A DNA stretch of 64,000 nt, from NCBI GenBank assembly GCA_963710715.1, contig CAVQBL010000017.1:62001-126000 (forward strand), given 5' to 3'. The translations under genes were made by a program, and so were the position numbers. Of this stretch, positions 54,532 to 63,113 are shown one piece after another. Numbering within the stretch: the stretch's first letter is position 1; the number at the start of each line of letters is the position of its first letter. Origin of the DNA: CAVQBL01 sp963710715. GTDB lineage: Bacteria; Pseudomonadota; Gammaproteobacteria; DSM-16500. The notes below the pieces were generated by a model. It saw only the letters and a program-made list of their open reading frames with translations, ran no database searches and was not told where the DNA came from.

Positions 54532-55181
54532 TTAATCTTCAGGAAATTGTTTCGCATCATGAGGGATGATGAAGTATCATACATAGACGTGCTCAATGTT
54601 TCTAGAGTATCGTTTTCTTGAATTAAAGGTTTATTATCTCGATGTAGAATTAAATCATTAAATGAACCCATTCCACCATAGTTCCTCATGACACTCCTAG
54701 CAATTTCCTTTAGATCACTATTGTTATTAATTTCTTTCAAGACATTTACAAATCCATTTCGCCAATTATTTTCCCCTTGGAGTTCTAAAAATTTAGTTAA
54801 AGAATCCATCAATGAATATAACTTAAATCTTAATACTTCTATATTAACTTTTTTATCATCAATTTGAGATTCTTCTGAAATTTTTTCTACAATACCTTCT
54901 CCAATAAACCCACCTTCCCAGAGATAAAATCGTTTATTACTTGCTATTAGAAATTTCACTGTATCCCAATCTAAGAATTTAATAGGTATATTAGCGCAAA
55001 TATCTCCCGGACTAATGATTTTTATATCATACAAATAGATTCTACAGTCATATCCTTGTTTAGTCGATTTTTCAAAAGAAACAGGACAACCAAAATATTC
55101 GGAAGTAATTGGAAATTTTTTTCCGCCATGCGTTGTATGGTACAAATAAATGGTAGCTAATACATCAGATTTAATTTTCAT
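54528..55181 (-). CDS. Hypothetical protein with an EF-Tu domain-III-like N-terminus
   Basis: 217 aa. Residues ~1-95 resemble the C-terminal beta-barrel of EF-Tu: GYDCRIYLYDIKIISPGD, PIKFLDWDTV and FYLWEGGFIGEGIVEKI. This occurs in small proteins unrelated to translation. The C-terminal half is helical, with GENNWRNGFVNVLKEI and the motif RNYGGMGSFNDLIL, which I associate with an uncharacterised bacterial domain (DUF6966-like; from memory). Such pairs are sometimes immunity or regulatory proteins; no function is assigned. ATG 55181 is followed by a good frame and its stop overlaps the MATE remnant. Confidence 0.55.
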   Translation of the reverse strand: MKIKSDVLATIYLYHTTHGGKKFPITSEYFGCPVSFEKSTKQGYDCRIYLYDIKIISPGDICANIPIKFLDWDTVKFLIASNKRFYLWEGGFIGEGIVEKISEESQIDDKKVNIEVLRFKLYSLMDSLTKFLELQGENNWRNGFVNVLKEINNNSDLKEIARSVMRNYGGMGSFNDLILHRDNKPLIQENDTLETLSTSMYDTSSSLMMRNNFLKIN

Positions 55182-55199
55182 TTTTTATTACCTATTGAA

Positions 55200-55567
55200 C
55201 TACATATTAAAAACTTCATTGGGTGTCTTATAATTCAAGCTTTTCCTTGGCCTGTTGTTTAATCTATCTGTGATGACTACAGATTTCCATCAGTAATGTC
55301 GCTAAAATCACTGCCTTTCCGCAAATATTGACGTATTAAATCATTTGTAATTTCATTTAATCCTCACTCCCATGAAGCATAAGGATACGCAAAATAAAAA
55401 TCGGCATTTTTGCCAATGTGTACAACTATTACGTTTTACTTCACAATAATCGTCGAACGATCCACTCCTAATATTTCTGCAATTTTCGCTTTCGGATATC
55501 TTTTATCAAGCACAATACGTAAAAATATTTGGTCTTTTTCTGTTAGATGATGATATTGATTTCTCAT
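55200..55567 (-). mobile_element. IS30-family transposase remnant
   Basis: The N-terminus starts at ATG 55567 with the IS30 HTH (HHLTEKDQIFLRIVLDKRY, AKIAEILGVDRSTIIVK). After a stop the C-terminal catalytic core resumes: DFYFAYPYASWE-stop-GLNEITNDLIRQYL, and after a frameshift LNNRPRKSLNYKTPNEVF. The SWERGxNEN signature has CGA changed to TGA. The internal ~150 residues are deleted. No complete terminal inverted repeats were found. Confidence 0.8.
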
Positions 55568-55578
55568 TATTTTAATTC

Positions 55579-55923
55579 TTATAAATTTGCTCGCATCTCT
55601 TTAGCGATTAATTTGAAATCAATTTTAGATATTTCAAAAGCGCCAAAACGAAACTTATACCCCCATTGTTTTTTATCAGTTACAAATTCGAGTTTTTCTA
55701 TTAAGGGTTTAATTTGAATAGGATGCGCATCTACATATCGAATATTTCTGCGATATGGTATGAATCCATTGCCCATATCATGGGCGTACACTTCTTCTCC
55801 AGAAACCAATCCAATAGCAGTAAATTCTTGACAGGGTGTATTCTTCTCAAACTCAAATTTTGGTGAATAATAAATTATACCGTAAATTTTACAACTCGTT
55901 TTTTGATAATTAACGAGGTGCTG
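55579..55923 (-). pseudogene. UPF0310 / EVE-like domain protein, N-terminally truncated
   Basis: The frame is open from after a stop near 55923 and encodes IIYYSPKFEFE, CQEFTAIGLVSGEEVY, GNGFIPYRRNIRYVD and WGYKFRFGAFEISKIDF, which match the C-terminal two thirds of UPF0310 (PUA/EVE-superfamily) proteins that may bind modified nucleic acids. The N-terminal ~45 residues, including the HGK region, cannot be found in any frame upstream. Likely a broken copy adjacent to the IS30 remnant; expression from an internal start is possible. Confidence 0.6.
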
Positions 55924-56100
55924 CTAAGCTTTTCAAGAAATAATATCCCCTACGTAAAGTTTTTTTAAAAATTGTAATGCTATCAATTTGACTATGCTCG
56001 CCAACGTTCACGCATTTAATCTATTCCAAATTACATAAAAAATATGACCCCCGAGACTTCTTAGGTTTATCTTATATACTTAATAGTAAGTGGAGCTACG

Positions 56101-56706
56101 ATGATTAAAACTACTATTATTAAATCAGATAAGCAACTGGCAGCCTATGCATCGGAGTATGCCTTGCAAGCTCAAAATAGTGTTGATATCAACTACTTAA
56201 AAAATGCGAAAGTACGCCTATTTTATCAAGAAAAAGAAGAGAATTTGCTGGCAGGCTTTTGTATCTATTCGGGCCCCGACAACTATCGCACTTTTTTGCC
56301 CTTATCTCCGATTCAACTCAATGAACTAACTAAAAAATATAGATTCGATGTTAAGCCCCCTCATGAATTGTCCTGCCTATGGATTCATCCCTCTCTACGG
56401 GCTAGTGCGCTGGTAATTTATTTTTATTTTTTTATGCTTTTCGATCTCTTGAGGCTTCCTAATCATCCCACAATCTTTGGCACACATGCTAAGGGCATTA
56501 AAAATTTCTTTATTCTCGGATTTCCGGAAGTCATTTTTAAGCAAAGACTCTTTGTTAAAACAAAAGGAAAAGAATGCGACTTTTGGATCTTGAAAGGATC
56601 TAAGTTCCGTTTTTTATATGGTTTAATTGTCCTTTACACGATCAGAGTTTTATTCGGTAAAAAATCACTCAGCCGTTTTCGCGACTGGCTAGGTAAAGAC
56701 AAGTAA
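56101..56706 (+). CDS. GNAT-like acyltransferase, putative
   Basis: 201 aa. The central part has the pattern of an acyl-CoA N-acyltransferase: a central strand ending ELSCLWIHPSLRASALVIYF, where a CoA-pyrophosphate loop would lie, then FGTHAKGIKNFFILGFPEVIF. The usual R/Q-x-x-G-x-G/A is not present in canonical form, so this is tentative. The C-terminus has a hydrophobic helix. It precedes the DegT aminotransferase by 99 bp and may belong to the same cluster. ATG follows GTGGAG. Confidence 0.45.
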   Translation: MIKTTIIKSDKQLAAYASEYALQAQNSVDINYLKNAKVRLFYQEKEENLLAGFCIYSGPDNYRTFLPLSPIQLNELTKKYRFDVKPPHELSCLWIHPSLRASALVIYFYFFMLFDLLRLPNHPTIFGTHAKGIKNFFILGFPEVIFKQRLFVKTKGKECDFWILKGSKFRFLYGLIVLYTIRVLFGKKSLSRFRDWLGKDK

Positions 56707-56805
56707 CAACCTGATTAACAATGATTTTTTTGATAAATATATCATCTAATATATCATCTATACTTATTAAATAGTTGATTTTGTTTCCGCTAAGGGTTGA
56801 GCTTT

Positions 56806-58080
56806 ATGTATTTAAGAAAATTAGACGATGAGAAACTCGCTTTATATGGAGATAAACCGATTCGCGTAAAAGCATGGCCGACTTATGACAAAGGCAACGT
56901 GATCCTTGATAAGGAAGACGAGAAACAAGTTGTCAACGTGATCAGAAGTAATCGTTTATTTCGCTATGACAATCGTGCATATGAAGAAACAGAAGTAGGA
57001 AAGTTTGAAATCTTACTTCAAGATTTTTTTCATGTTAAGCATGCCCTCGCTGTCAGTTCCGGTACAGCTGCTCTCACTCTCCCTCTTCTCGCATTAGGTC
57101 TGCCGCCCGGATCCTATGTTGGCTGTCCCACATTTTCATTTACTGCAACAGCAAGCGCTATTATTCAAGCAAACTTAAAACCTCTGCTCATTGAAGTTGA
57201 TAGCAACCTTCACATCGATATGAATGATCTTGAAAAAAAAATATCGCAGATGAAAGCTTTGGTCATTGTCCATATGCGTGGATTTCCTGCGCCACTCCCT
57301 CAAATACTAGAAATCGCCGCGCGCTTTGATGTTCCCATCATTGAAGACTCAGTCCCTACACTTGGACATCAACTCAACGGAAAATATCTTGGAACTTTTG
57401 GACTTGCAGGTGGCTTCAGCACTCAATCTGACAAATCTTTAGATACAGGAGAAGGTGGATTTATCCTAACTAATAACAAAGATATTTATCAGAAATGCAT
57501 AATTCTCTCCGGTGCATTTGAATACTTCTTAGAAAAACATTTTTTAAACGAAATATTTTCTTTTGATACGTGCTCTCTTCCCGTATTTAATTTTCGTTTA
57601 GACGAGATTCGAGGTGCTCTAGGGTCTTCTCAGCTGAAGAAACTCAATACACGACTTTCCTTGCTATTTCACAACTATGAATACATCATTCAAGGTATAG
57701 CAAATTTGAAATACATCAGACCCCGTGGGACTTGGCATGATTCTGCGCGACCCATGGGCGATAATTTGCTGGTCAAAGTGGAGGGATCTGTGGAGGATTG
57801 CTGCTGGTTTGCCGAGGCGATGACTGCAGAAGGAATTGACACGAAAGCACTAGGAAATCCACATAAAATCAACGTGAGAAGATTTTGGGATTGGAAATAT
57901 TTATTTGCTGGCAAATCCCATCAAGAAATTGTTGATCTTTTTCCTGCAAGCTTGCAGCATATTAGTTCTTATATTGATATTCCATTATCCCCAACGCTTA
58001 TTAAAAGCGATCTGGAAGATTGCATTAACGCTTTTCAAAAGGTACATCACTATTATGAGCACAGAACTTCTTTTAAATGA
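56806..58080 (+). CDS. DegT/DnrJ/EryC1/StrS-family PLP aminotransferase
   Basis: ~424 aa with a typical sugar-aminotransferase layout: start KAWPTYDKGNVILDKEDEK, cofactor-binding ALAVSSGTAALTL, HMRGFPAPL, EDSVPTLG and the Schiff-base lysine region FSTQSDKSLDTGEGG. These enzymes make amino sugars or amino-cyclitols. ATG 56806 has AAGGG ten bases upstream; the TTG at 56797 is not needed. The 3' end overlaps the SDR gene by 26 bp, so the two are coupled. Product is unknown. Confidence 0.85.
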   Translation: MYLRKLDDEKLALYGDKPIRVKAWPTYDKGNVILDKEDEKQVVNVIRSNRLFRYDNRAYEETEVGKFEILLQDFFHVKHALAVSSGTAALTLPLLALGLPPGSYVGCPTFSFTATASAIIQANLKPLLIEVDSNLHIDMNDLEKKISQMKALVIVHMRGFPAPLPQILEIAARFDVPIIEDSVPTLGHQLNGKYLGTFGLAGGFSTQSDKSLDTGEGGFILTNNKDIYQKCIILSGAFEYFLEKHFLNEIFSFDTCSLPVFNFRLDEIRGALGSSQLKKLNTRLSLLFHNYEYIIQGIANLKYIRPRGTWHDSARPMGDNLLVKVEGSVEDCCWFAEAMTAEGIDTKALGNPHKINVRRFWDWKYLFAGKSHQEIVDLFPASLQHISSYIDIPLSPTLIKSDLEDCINAFQKVHHYYEHRTSFK

Positions 58081-58810
58081 TCGTGTCGCATTAGTCACGG
58101 GAGGAAATGGAGGACTTGGATTAGCCATGGCACTTTCACTCCTTCAGGCAGGTGCACAAGTCTTCGTCTGTGGGCGAAATCAAGAAAAATTGAAGAATGC
58201 CGAATCTCGCGGGCTCATTCCTCTACTCATGGATGTCAGCTCAGAAGAGAGCATACGAGAAGGATTTTCAGTGATTGCTCAACGTGCCAAAAAATTAAAT
58301 ATTCTGATCAATAATGCGGGTATTTATGAAGATCAGCATCTCATGAATTTGACTTGTGAAAGTTGGGACTCTCTCATTCGGCAAAACTTGACTTCGATGT
58401 TTCTCTGCTCAAAATACGCGACTCAACTCATGAAAAAAACCAATGGGGGAAAGATTATTAACATTGGATCTATGTATTCTCTTTTTGGTCATCCTAACTC
58501 AATTGGCTATACCACAACAAAAACAGCCGTTCTTGGACTTACTCGTTCTCTTGCTGCGGAACTTGGAAAATGGAATATTCAAGTTAATGCCATATTACCG
58601 GGGTGGTTCGAAACCGCTATGAATGGTTCCCTACCCTCTACTAAAAGAGGTGAAGAAATTCGACGCAGAACACCTTTAGGAAGATGGGGGCAACCAGAAG
58701 ACATGGGCCCTTTAGCAGTTTTTTTGTCTTCTTCCGGCTCCGATTTCATCTCAGGAGCTATCATCACAGTAGATGGTGGTTACTCGGTGTCGGATCAAGA
58801 AATCTCGTGA
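58055..58810 (+). CDS. Short-chain dehydrogenase/reductase
   Basis: ~251 aa. Classical SDR with cofactor motif TGGNGGLG (residues ~14-21), NNAG, the catalytic Ser region NIGSMYS and YTTTK active-site Tyr/Lys, and a PG motif (LPGWFET). It ends ISGAIITVDGGYSVSD as expected. The ATG 58055 lies inside the aminotransferase gene and has AAAGG upstream. It likely supplies or reduces the keto substrate of the DegT enzyme. Substrate is unknown. Confidence 0.9.
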   Translation: MSTELLLNDRVALVTGGNGGLGLAMALSLLQAGAQVFVCGRNQEKLKNAESRGLIPLLMDVSSEESIREGFSVIAQRAKKLNILINNAGIYEDQHLMNLTCESWDSLIRQNLTSMFLCSKYATQLMKKTNGGKIINIGSMYSLFGHPNSIGYTTTKTAVLGLTRSLAAELGKWNIQVNAILPGWFETAMNGSLPSTKRGEEIRRRTPLGRWGQPEDMGPLAVFLSSSGSDFISGAIITVDGGYSVSDQEIS

Positions 58811-58838
58811 AAAATCACCAAGCCGACATAATTTATAG

Positions 58839-58934
58839 TGGCATGGATATCGCGCACTCGAAGGCACATTTTTAGGAGGCTGCATCTTTAGCGGACGAAC
58901 AGCGGGCCGCGCCGCTGCTAAAGCCATTAGCTAA
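58839..58934 (+). pseudogene. FAD-dependent oxidoreductase C-terminal remnant
   Basis: A 31-codon open frame ends GTFLGGCIFSGRTAGRAAAK, similar to the last flavin-binding helix of fumarate-reductase/ketosteroid-dehydrogenase-type flavoproteins, directly after a stop. It is more GC-rich than its surroundings. Nothing else of the gene is seen. The rest of 58811-59153 holds the inverted repeat and promoter listed separately. Confidence 0.4.
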
Positions 58935-59082
58935 TTTTTAGATTTATACAAAATTCCGCAATCAAAATACTGGTGAGGTACTATTGCAAATTTAGGATTA
59001 TTGCTCAAGATCTTGCCGAATTTAGAAAAATACTTAATATCGGTTTATGTAGATTTTGCGTATTTCTTATTGAGATAATATA

Positions 59083-59118
59083 AATACTCAATTTTGACAT
59101 TTGTCAATTTTGAGTATT
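59083..59118. promoter_or_regulatory. 17-bp inverted repeat upstream of ATPase gene (4)
   Basis: AATACTCAATTTTGACA (59083-59099) and TGTCAATTTTGAGTATT (59102-59118) are complementary at 15 of 17 positions with a 2-bp centre. The right arm overlaps the predicted -35 box, so a bound dimer would block transcription. Confidence 0.6.
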
Positions 59119-59129
59119 TGATATATACT
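59101..59129 (+). promoter_or_regulatory. Predicted promoter of ATPase gene (4)
   Basis: TTGTCA (59101-59106), 17 bp, TATACT (59124-59129), 24 bp before the ATG at 59154. Close to sigma-70 consensus. Confidence 0.6.
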
Positions 59130-59153
59130 ATAGATATACCATCAGAGATTACC

Positions 59154-60596
59154 ATGAAAGAAGCACCTTTTATTGGAAGAAAAGCAGAGTTAAAAGAACT
59201 GGAGCGTTTTTCAAAAAAGCGCTCAGCTAGTCTAATTGTTGTTCAAGGAAGACGTCGTATTGGTAAAAGCAGATTGATTGAGGAGTTTGGAAAGAAATTA
59301 TCTATATATACCTTTTCTGGATTAGCACCTTCAACTAAGACAACGTTACAAGCTCAGCTGGATGAGTTTGCCAATCAACTTAGTGTCGTCCTTGGAATTC
59401 CAGGTATAAAAGGGGAAGATTGGACTACGCTATTTTTATTGTTGGCCAAACATACTCGCCAAGAAAGGGCCGTTATCGTTTTAGATGAGATATCTTGGAT
59501 GGGATCAAAAGATCCGGATTTTTTAGGAAAGCTGAAGAATGCATGGGACCTTCATTTTAAAAAAAATCCTGATCTTATTTTGATTATTTGTGGATCCGCT
59601 TCAGCTTGGATTGAAAAAAATATTTTATCAAGCACTGGATTTATGGGACGGATATCATTCGTTTTGACGTTAGAGGAGCTTCCACTTAAAGATTGTAATC
59701 AATTCTGGCTCGCAATAGGTGCTCAATGGTCTGCGTATGAGAAATTTAAAATGTTATCTGTTACTGGCGGCATTCCACGATATCTTGAAGAAATTCAACC
59801 TGAAAGAGGCGCTGAAGAAAATATCAGGAATATGTGTTTTAAAAGAGGGGGAATACTTGCTACAGAGTTTAACCGAATATTCTCCGATCTTTTTTCAAAT
59901 AGGAGTGAGCGATATAAAGAGATAGTAAAATGTCTCGCAGATGGTGCATTAGAATACAGTGAGATTTGTAAAAATTTAGGTGTTGGTAAATCGGGACTAA
60001 TAAGTGAATACCTTGAGGATTTAATAAAATCAGGATTTATTAGCCGTGATTACACATGGCACTTAAAGTCAGGAAAAATTTCCAATATAAGTCATTATCG
60101 TCTACATGATAATTATTTACGTTTCTATCTTAAATATATTGAAAAAGCCCTACCAGAAATTGAAAAAAATAACTTCAGGTTAAAATCATTATCATCATTG
60201 CCTGGATGGGCAACGATAATGGGGTTACAATTTGAAAACCTTGTTCTTAATAATCGCCAATTTATTCAAGAAAGTCTTCATATCCGACCAGAAGATATTA
60301 TTTCTGAAAATCCATATTTTCAGCACAAAACTGCAAGACAAGCGGGGTGTCAAATAGATTATCTCATTCAAACACGATTTAATACCTTATTTGCTTGCGA
60401 AATAAAATTTTCAAGACAAGAAATTAAGCCGGCTGTTGTACAAGAAGTTAGAAAGAAAATTGAAAATTTGGCATTGCCAAGAGGATTTTCATGTTGCCCA
60501 GTACTTATTCATGTAAACGGTGTCCATGATTCAGTAATAGATAGCGGCTATTTTACTGAAATAATTAATTTCAGCCATGCACTAGAAGGAATATAG
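59154..60596 (+). CDS. Solitary AAA ATPase with DUF234-type nuclease-like C-terminus (4)
   Basis: ~480 aa. P-loop QGRRRIGKSRLIEEFG (residues ~33-48), Walker B AVIVLDEISWMG (~107-118), LILIICGSASAW, a winged helix (YSEICKNLGVGKSGLISEYLEDLIKSGFI) and the DUF234 region LHDNYLRFYLKYI with a PD-(D/E)XK-like end (QIDYLI...ACEIKFSR). It is of the archaeal-type ATPase class, related in layout but not close in sequence to the three DUF4143 genes here. ATG 59154 is chosen because the predicted promoter lies immediately before it. Function is unknown. Confidence 0.83.
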   Translation: MKEAPFIGRKAELKELERFSKKRSASLIVVQGRRRIGKSRLIEEFGKKLSIYTFSGLAPSTKTTLQAQLDEFANQLSVVLGIPGIKGEDWTTLFLLLAKHTRQERAVIVLDEISWMGSKDPDFLGKLKNAWDLHFKKNPDLILIICGSASAWIEKNILSSTGFMGRISFVLTLEELPLKDCNQFWLAIGAQWSAYEKFKMLSVTGGIPRYLEEIQPERGAEENIRNMCFKRGGILATEFNRIFSDLFSNRSERYKEIVKCLADGALEYSEICKNLGVGKSGLISEYLEDLIKSGFISRDYTWHLKSGKISNISHYRLHDNYLRFYLKYIEKALPEIEKNNFRLKSLSSLPGWATIMGLQFENLVLNNRQFIQESLHIRPEDIISENPYFQHKTARQAGCQIDYLIQTRFNTLFACEIKFSRQEIKPAVVQEVRKKIENLALPRGFSCCPVLIHVNGVHDSVIDSGYFTEIINFSHALEGI

Positions 60597-60695
60597 ATAA
60601 AATCAAGCAACAAAGGCGAATGATCCGATACCACTTCTTTTAACACTTCAAATTTGTTTAGATTAATTTCTATAGATTTGCTTATTGATGCGACA
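60594..60695 (-). pseudogene. Possible endonuclease/exonuclease/phosphatase C-terminal scrap
   Basis: A minus-strand frame contains EVVSDHSPLLLDF, the hallmark end of the EEP superfamily (SDH motif), just after a stop. Only about 30 codons survive and no other motif is seen. Low support. The remainder of 60597-60783 shows nothing. Confidence 0.3.
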
Positions 60696-60783
60696 CTCTA
60701 AGTATTGCAAATTTCTGGGATGTGTTGGTTAGTGTAATGAGTTTCATTTTAAAGTCTAATATTCTACATTCCACACATCTGAG

Positions 60784-61077
60784 TTGATACACAATTTTTT
60801 AACTTCTCCCACCCCGTTATATGAAATTCAAGACTGGCTAAAACCACTTGATGCTGAAAGCGTTGTATTAAATAACAAAGAAAGTAATTTAATCTACGAT
60901 GAGCGTGTAGCAAGAGCATTAGATAGTTTTTATGATAGAAAGCATAAAGATATATTTTTTCATTTATCACTTCGCATCATCAAAATATTTGAGGTAGATT
61001 GTACGCAAATACATGCTGACACTACGACAGTCACGTTTTCTGGAAAATTACGGACTGGGAGGCGAGCTAAAAACTAG
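60784..61077 (+). mobile_element. IS1634-family transposase 5' remnant
   Basis: An open frame encodes DERVARALDSFYDRKHKDIFFHLSLRI and IHADTTTVTFSGKL, matching the DUF4277/IS1634-type transposase region around its first catalytic Asp. The rest of the transposase is missing: the sequence runs directly into a phosphotransferase fragment. No terminal repeats were found. Confidence 0.65.
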
Positions 61078-61480
61078 CACAAAGAGCCTTATTGATGCAG
61101 ATAGTGCAAGCTCTCTTTGGAAAAAAGCAATAAGTTCCAAATGGAACAAAGACCCCGTGTGGGTTCATGGGGATATCTCAAGTGGCAATATTCTACTGAA
61201 GAACAATAAGATCAGCGCAGTAATTGACTTTGGATGCATGGGTATAGGCGATCCAGCTTGTGATCTGACAATAGCCTGGACTTTTTTTAAAAACAAAAGC
61301 AGGGGTGTCTTTAAAAACGCTTTGAGTCTTGACCCTGATACATGGGCAAGAGCCCGAGGCTGGGCTTTATGGAAGGCTCTTTATGAACTTTCCGAATTAG
61401 AAAGTAAGTTAAGTACTGAAGCTATCGAGCAAAAGCGAATAATTGCGGATGTCTTAAAAGAGCACTCATCAGTTGGTTGA
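61055..61480 (+). pseudogene. Aminoglycoside phosphotransferase (APH family), N-terminally truncated
   Basis: Residues give the APH C-lobe: VWVHGDISSGNILL (catalytic-loop HGD..N), VIDFGCMGIGDPACDLTIAW (metal-binding D-F-G-like) and TWARARGWALWKALYEL. The N-lobe with the ATP-binding lysine (~130 residues) is missing and replaced by IS1634-type sequence in an overlapping frame. It cannot be an active kinase as it stands. A recombination or deletion between an IS and an APH gene is the simplest reading. Confidence 0.72.
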
Positions 61481-61722
61481 TCTTGCCCTAATTTGATGGA
61501 CACCCTGTTTGAATTTTCATTTTGTCACTCACTCCTATTTGAAATTTATCGTATCCGCTATATCACTTCCCGAAATTTTTTCATTCTTGCAAATCTTTTA
61601 GGTTCGAGTTTAAGAAACAAAAAGTTATTAGATAAATCGTTGAAAGCAAGTACAGAGAATTTTCTGGCATTTGCAAGGTGGATAGTCAATTCTTCGTAAC
61701 CCATCACGCGCTGACTTTTAAT

Positions 61723-62541
61723 TTATATTGTTGGTTTAAGTTGCCCGTAAATTTGTGTGGTGCGTGCAAACGATACGAGATATTTATCATCTTCTATAAA
61801 TTCATATAGTTCTTTTAGAAGCTGGTCTATTTCATTTTCGGTGACAAGCTGATTATTGATATAGTTATTTTTTACTTCAGTAACAAGTAATGGAATAATA
61901 AGTTTTTGTCGTTTTGTTTGGAGGATAGGTTGAACAAAATTTACAAAAATATTTTGTAAATTTAAATCGCGAAAGTAAGAGTAAATTTTCTCACCTAAAT
62001 TGAAATCGAATCCTTTTTTTTCACCCAATGAACGCAATAATTGACGATGTTTTTGAAATGTAGGTGATGGAGGATAACAGCAGGTAACGGCATTAGACGC
62101 TTCTTCACATATTATATGGCCACTACTTTTCAAGAAACGTAACATGGTTTGTAAAGCCACATAAGGTTCATGAAGATGCATAATAATAAATCTTGAATAA
62201 ATGAAGTCAAATAGTGGCAAGTCACATAAATCAAACACTGAACTATTAATAAATGTAATATTATCTACACCATTTATTTTTGCTTGTCGTTTCGCAATTT
62301 CTATTTGTTCAATACTGATATCAACAGCATATACGCGACCCGCATTCCCCACTTGCTCAGCTATCCAGCAAGTCATTTCTCCTGTTCCGCAACCTATTTC
62401 TAAAACATGATTCCCTTTGGTTAAACCAGCCTGTAGTAATAAATTGCGACTGGTTTTTTTAAAAAGCTCATTCAAAATAGTTAAACGTTCTTTTCCTTGT
62501 TCACCGACGCCTAGAATATAATTGTTAGAATTTAATTGCAT
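61723..62541 (-). CDS. Class I SAM-dependent methyltransferase
   Basis: 272 aa with the motif I loop VLEIGCGTGEMTCWIAEQ (residues ~46-63), motif II VYAVDISIEQIEIAKRQA, and FDFIYSRFIIMHLHEPY, as in UbiE/ubiquinone-type methyltransferases. The C-terminal ~100 residues are helical and likely bind substrate. It is intact, unlike most of its neighbours, and has no operon partner. Substrate is unknown. Confidence 0.82.
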   Translation of the reverse strand: MQLNSNNYILGVGEQGKERLTILNELFKKTSRNLLLQAGLTKGNHVLEIGCGTGEMTCWIAEQVGNAGRVYAVDISIEQIEIAKRQAKINGVDNITFINSSVFDLCDLPLFDFIYSRFIIMHLHEPYVALQTMLRFLKSSGHIICEEASNAVTCCYPPSPTFQKHRQLLRSLGEKKGFDFNLGEKIYSYFRDLNLQNIFVNFVQPILQTKRQKLIIPLLVTEVKNNYINNQLVTENEIDQLLKELYEFIEDDKYLVSFARTTQIYGQLKPTI

Positions 62542-62584
62542 GATTTTTTATCCTTGCTTCTAAATTTATTGATAACAATGCTAA

Positions 62585-62778
62585 AGGGTAACCTGCCTGT
62601 CGTGAAGCTCGCCCTTACCCACTAAAGCCCAGAGCATGACTGAATCTTGCCATAAACATTCCAAATTCCAAGCTATGTCAGTAATATTAAAATCTGTAGA
62701 AATTTCACCTTTTTTATAGCCAAATTAACTAATGATTCAATTTTACTTCTTCTTATATCAAAATAGTTTCTTGTTAGT
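62585..62778 (-). pseudogene. TetR-like regulator C-terminal remnant
   Basis: Two adjacent minus-strand frames join into LTRNYFDIRRSKIESLVNLA + KKGEISTDFNITDIAWNLEC, with DSVMLWALVGKG, resembling the ligand-binding domain of TetR regulators. One frameshift separates them and no DNA-binding domain is left. The surrounding 62542-63113 holds only stop-interrupted frames. Confidence 0.4.
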
Positions 62779-62950
62779 TTATTTAATTTTTTTTCCGTGA
62801 TATCCAATCTTAAAATATCAAGACCACTAGCAACATCAGCCGGAGTTACAAACAGAATCTTCTATTTGCTTTTTTCTGGGCATATTTTATTTCAATCGGA
62901 TTAGATTCACTGATATTTAATAACTTAATCAAATTAACTCTTTCATTTTC

Positions 62951-63079
62951 CTAGATAAACGAACATATCCCACTCCAAGCCTGTTCGAATTTTTGCGGTT
63001 CACAATCTTTTATATCATTTAAAAATGTAAAGATATATTTATGTTCTCTATACAGCCTATAACGAGTTTTTGCAGGCAT
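62951..63079 (-). CDS. Small ORF, hypothetical
   Basis: 42 codons from ATG 63079 (PAKTRYRLYREHKYIFTFLN, then KFEQAWSGICSFI). After the stop, similar-looking text continues (NLIKLLNISESNPIEIKYAQ), so it may be the start of a gene broken by a nonsense change. No family is recognised. Confidence 0.35.
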   Translation of the reverse strand: MPAKTRYRLYREHKYIFTFLNDIKDCEPQKFEQAWSGICSFI

Positions 63080-63113
63080 AGTCTGCCTCTCTAATTTATA
63101 AATGAATATTTAT

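Noticed and set aside
61493..61699. 68-codon frame after the APH fragment
   Set aside because: Starts with TTG, has no ribosome-binding site or recognisable motif; may be scrap DNA of the decay region.
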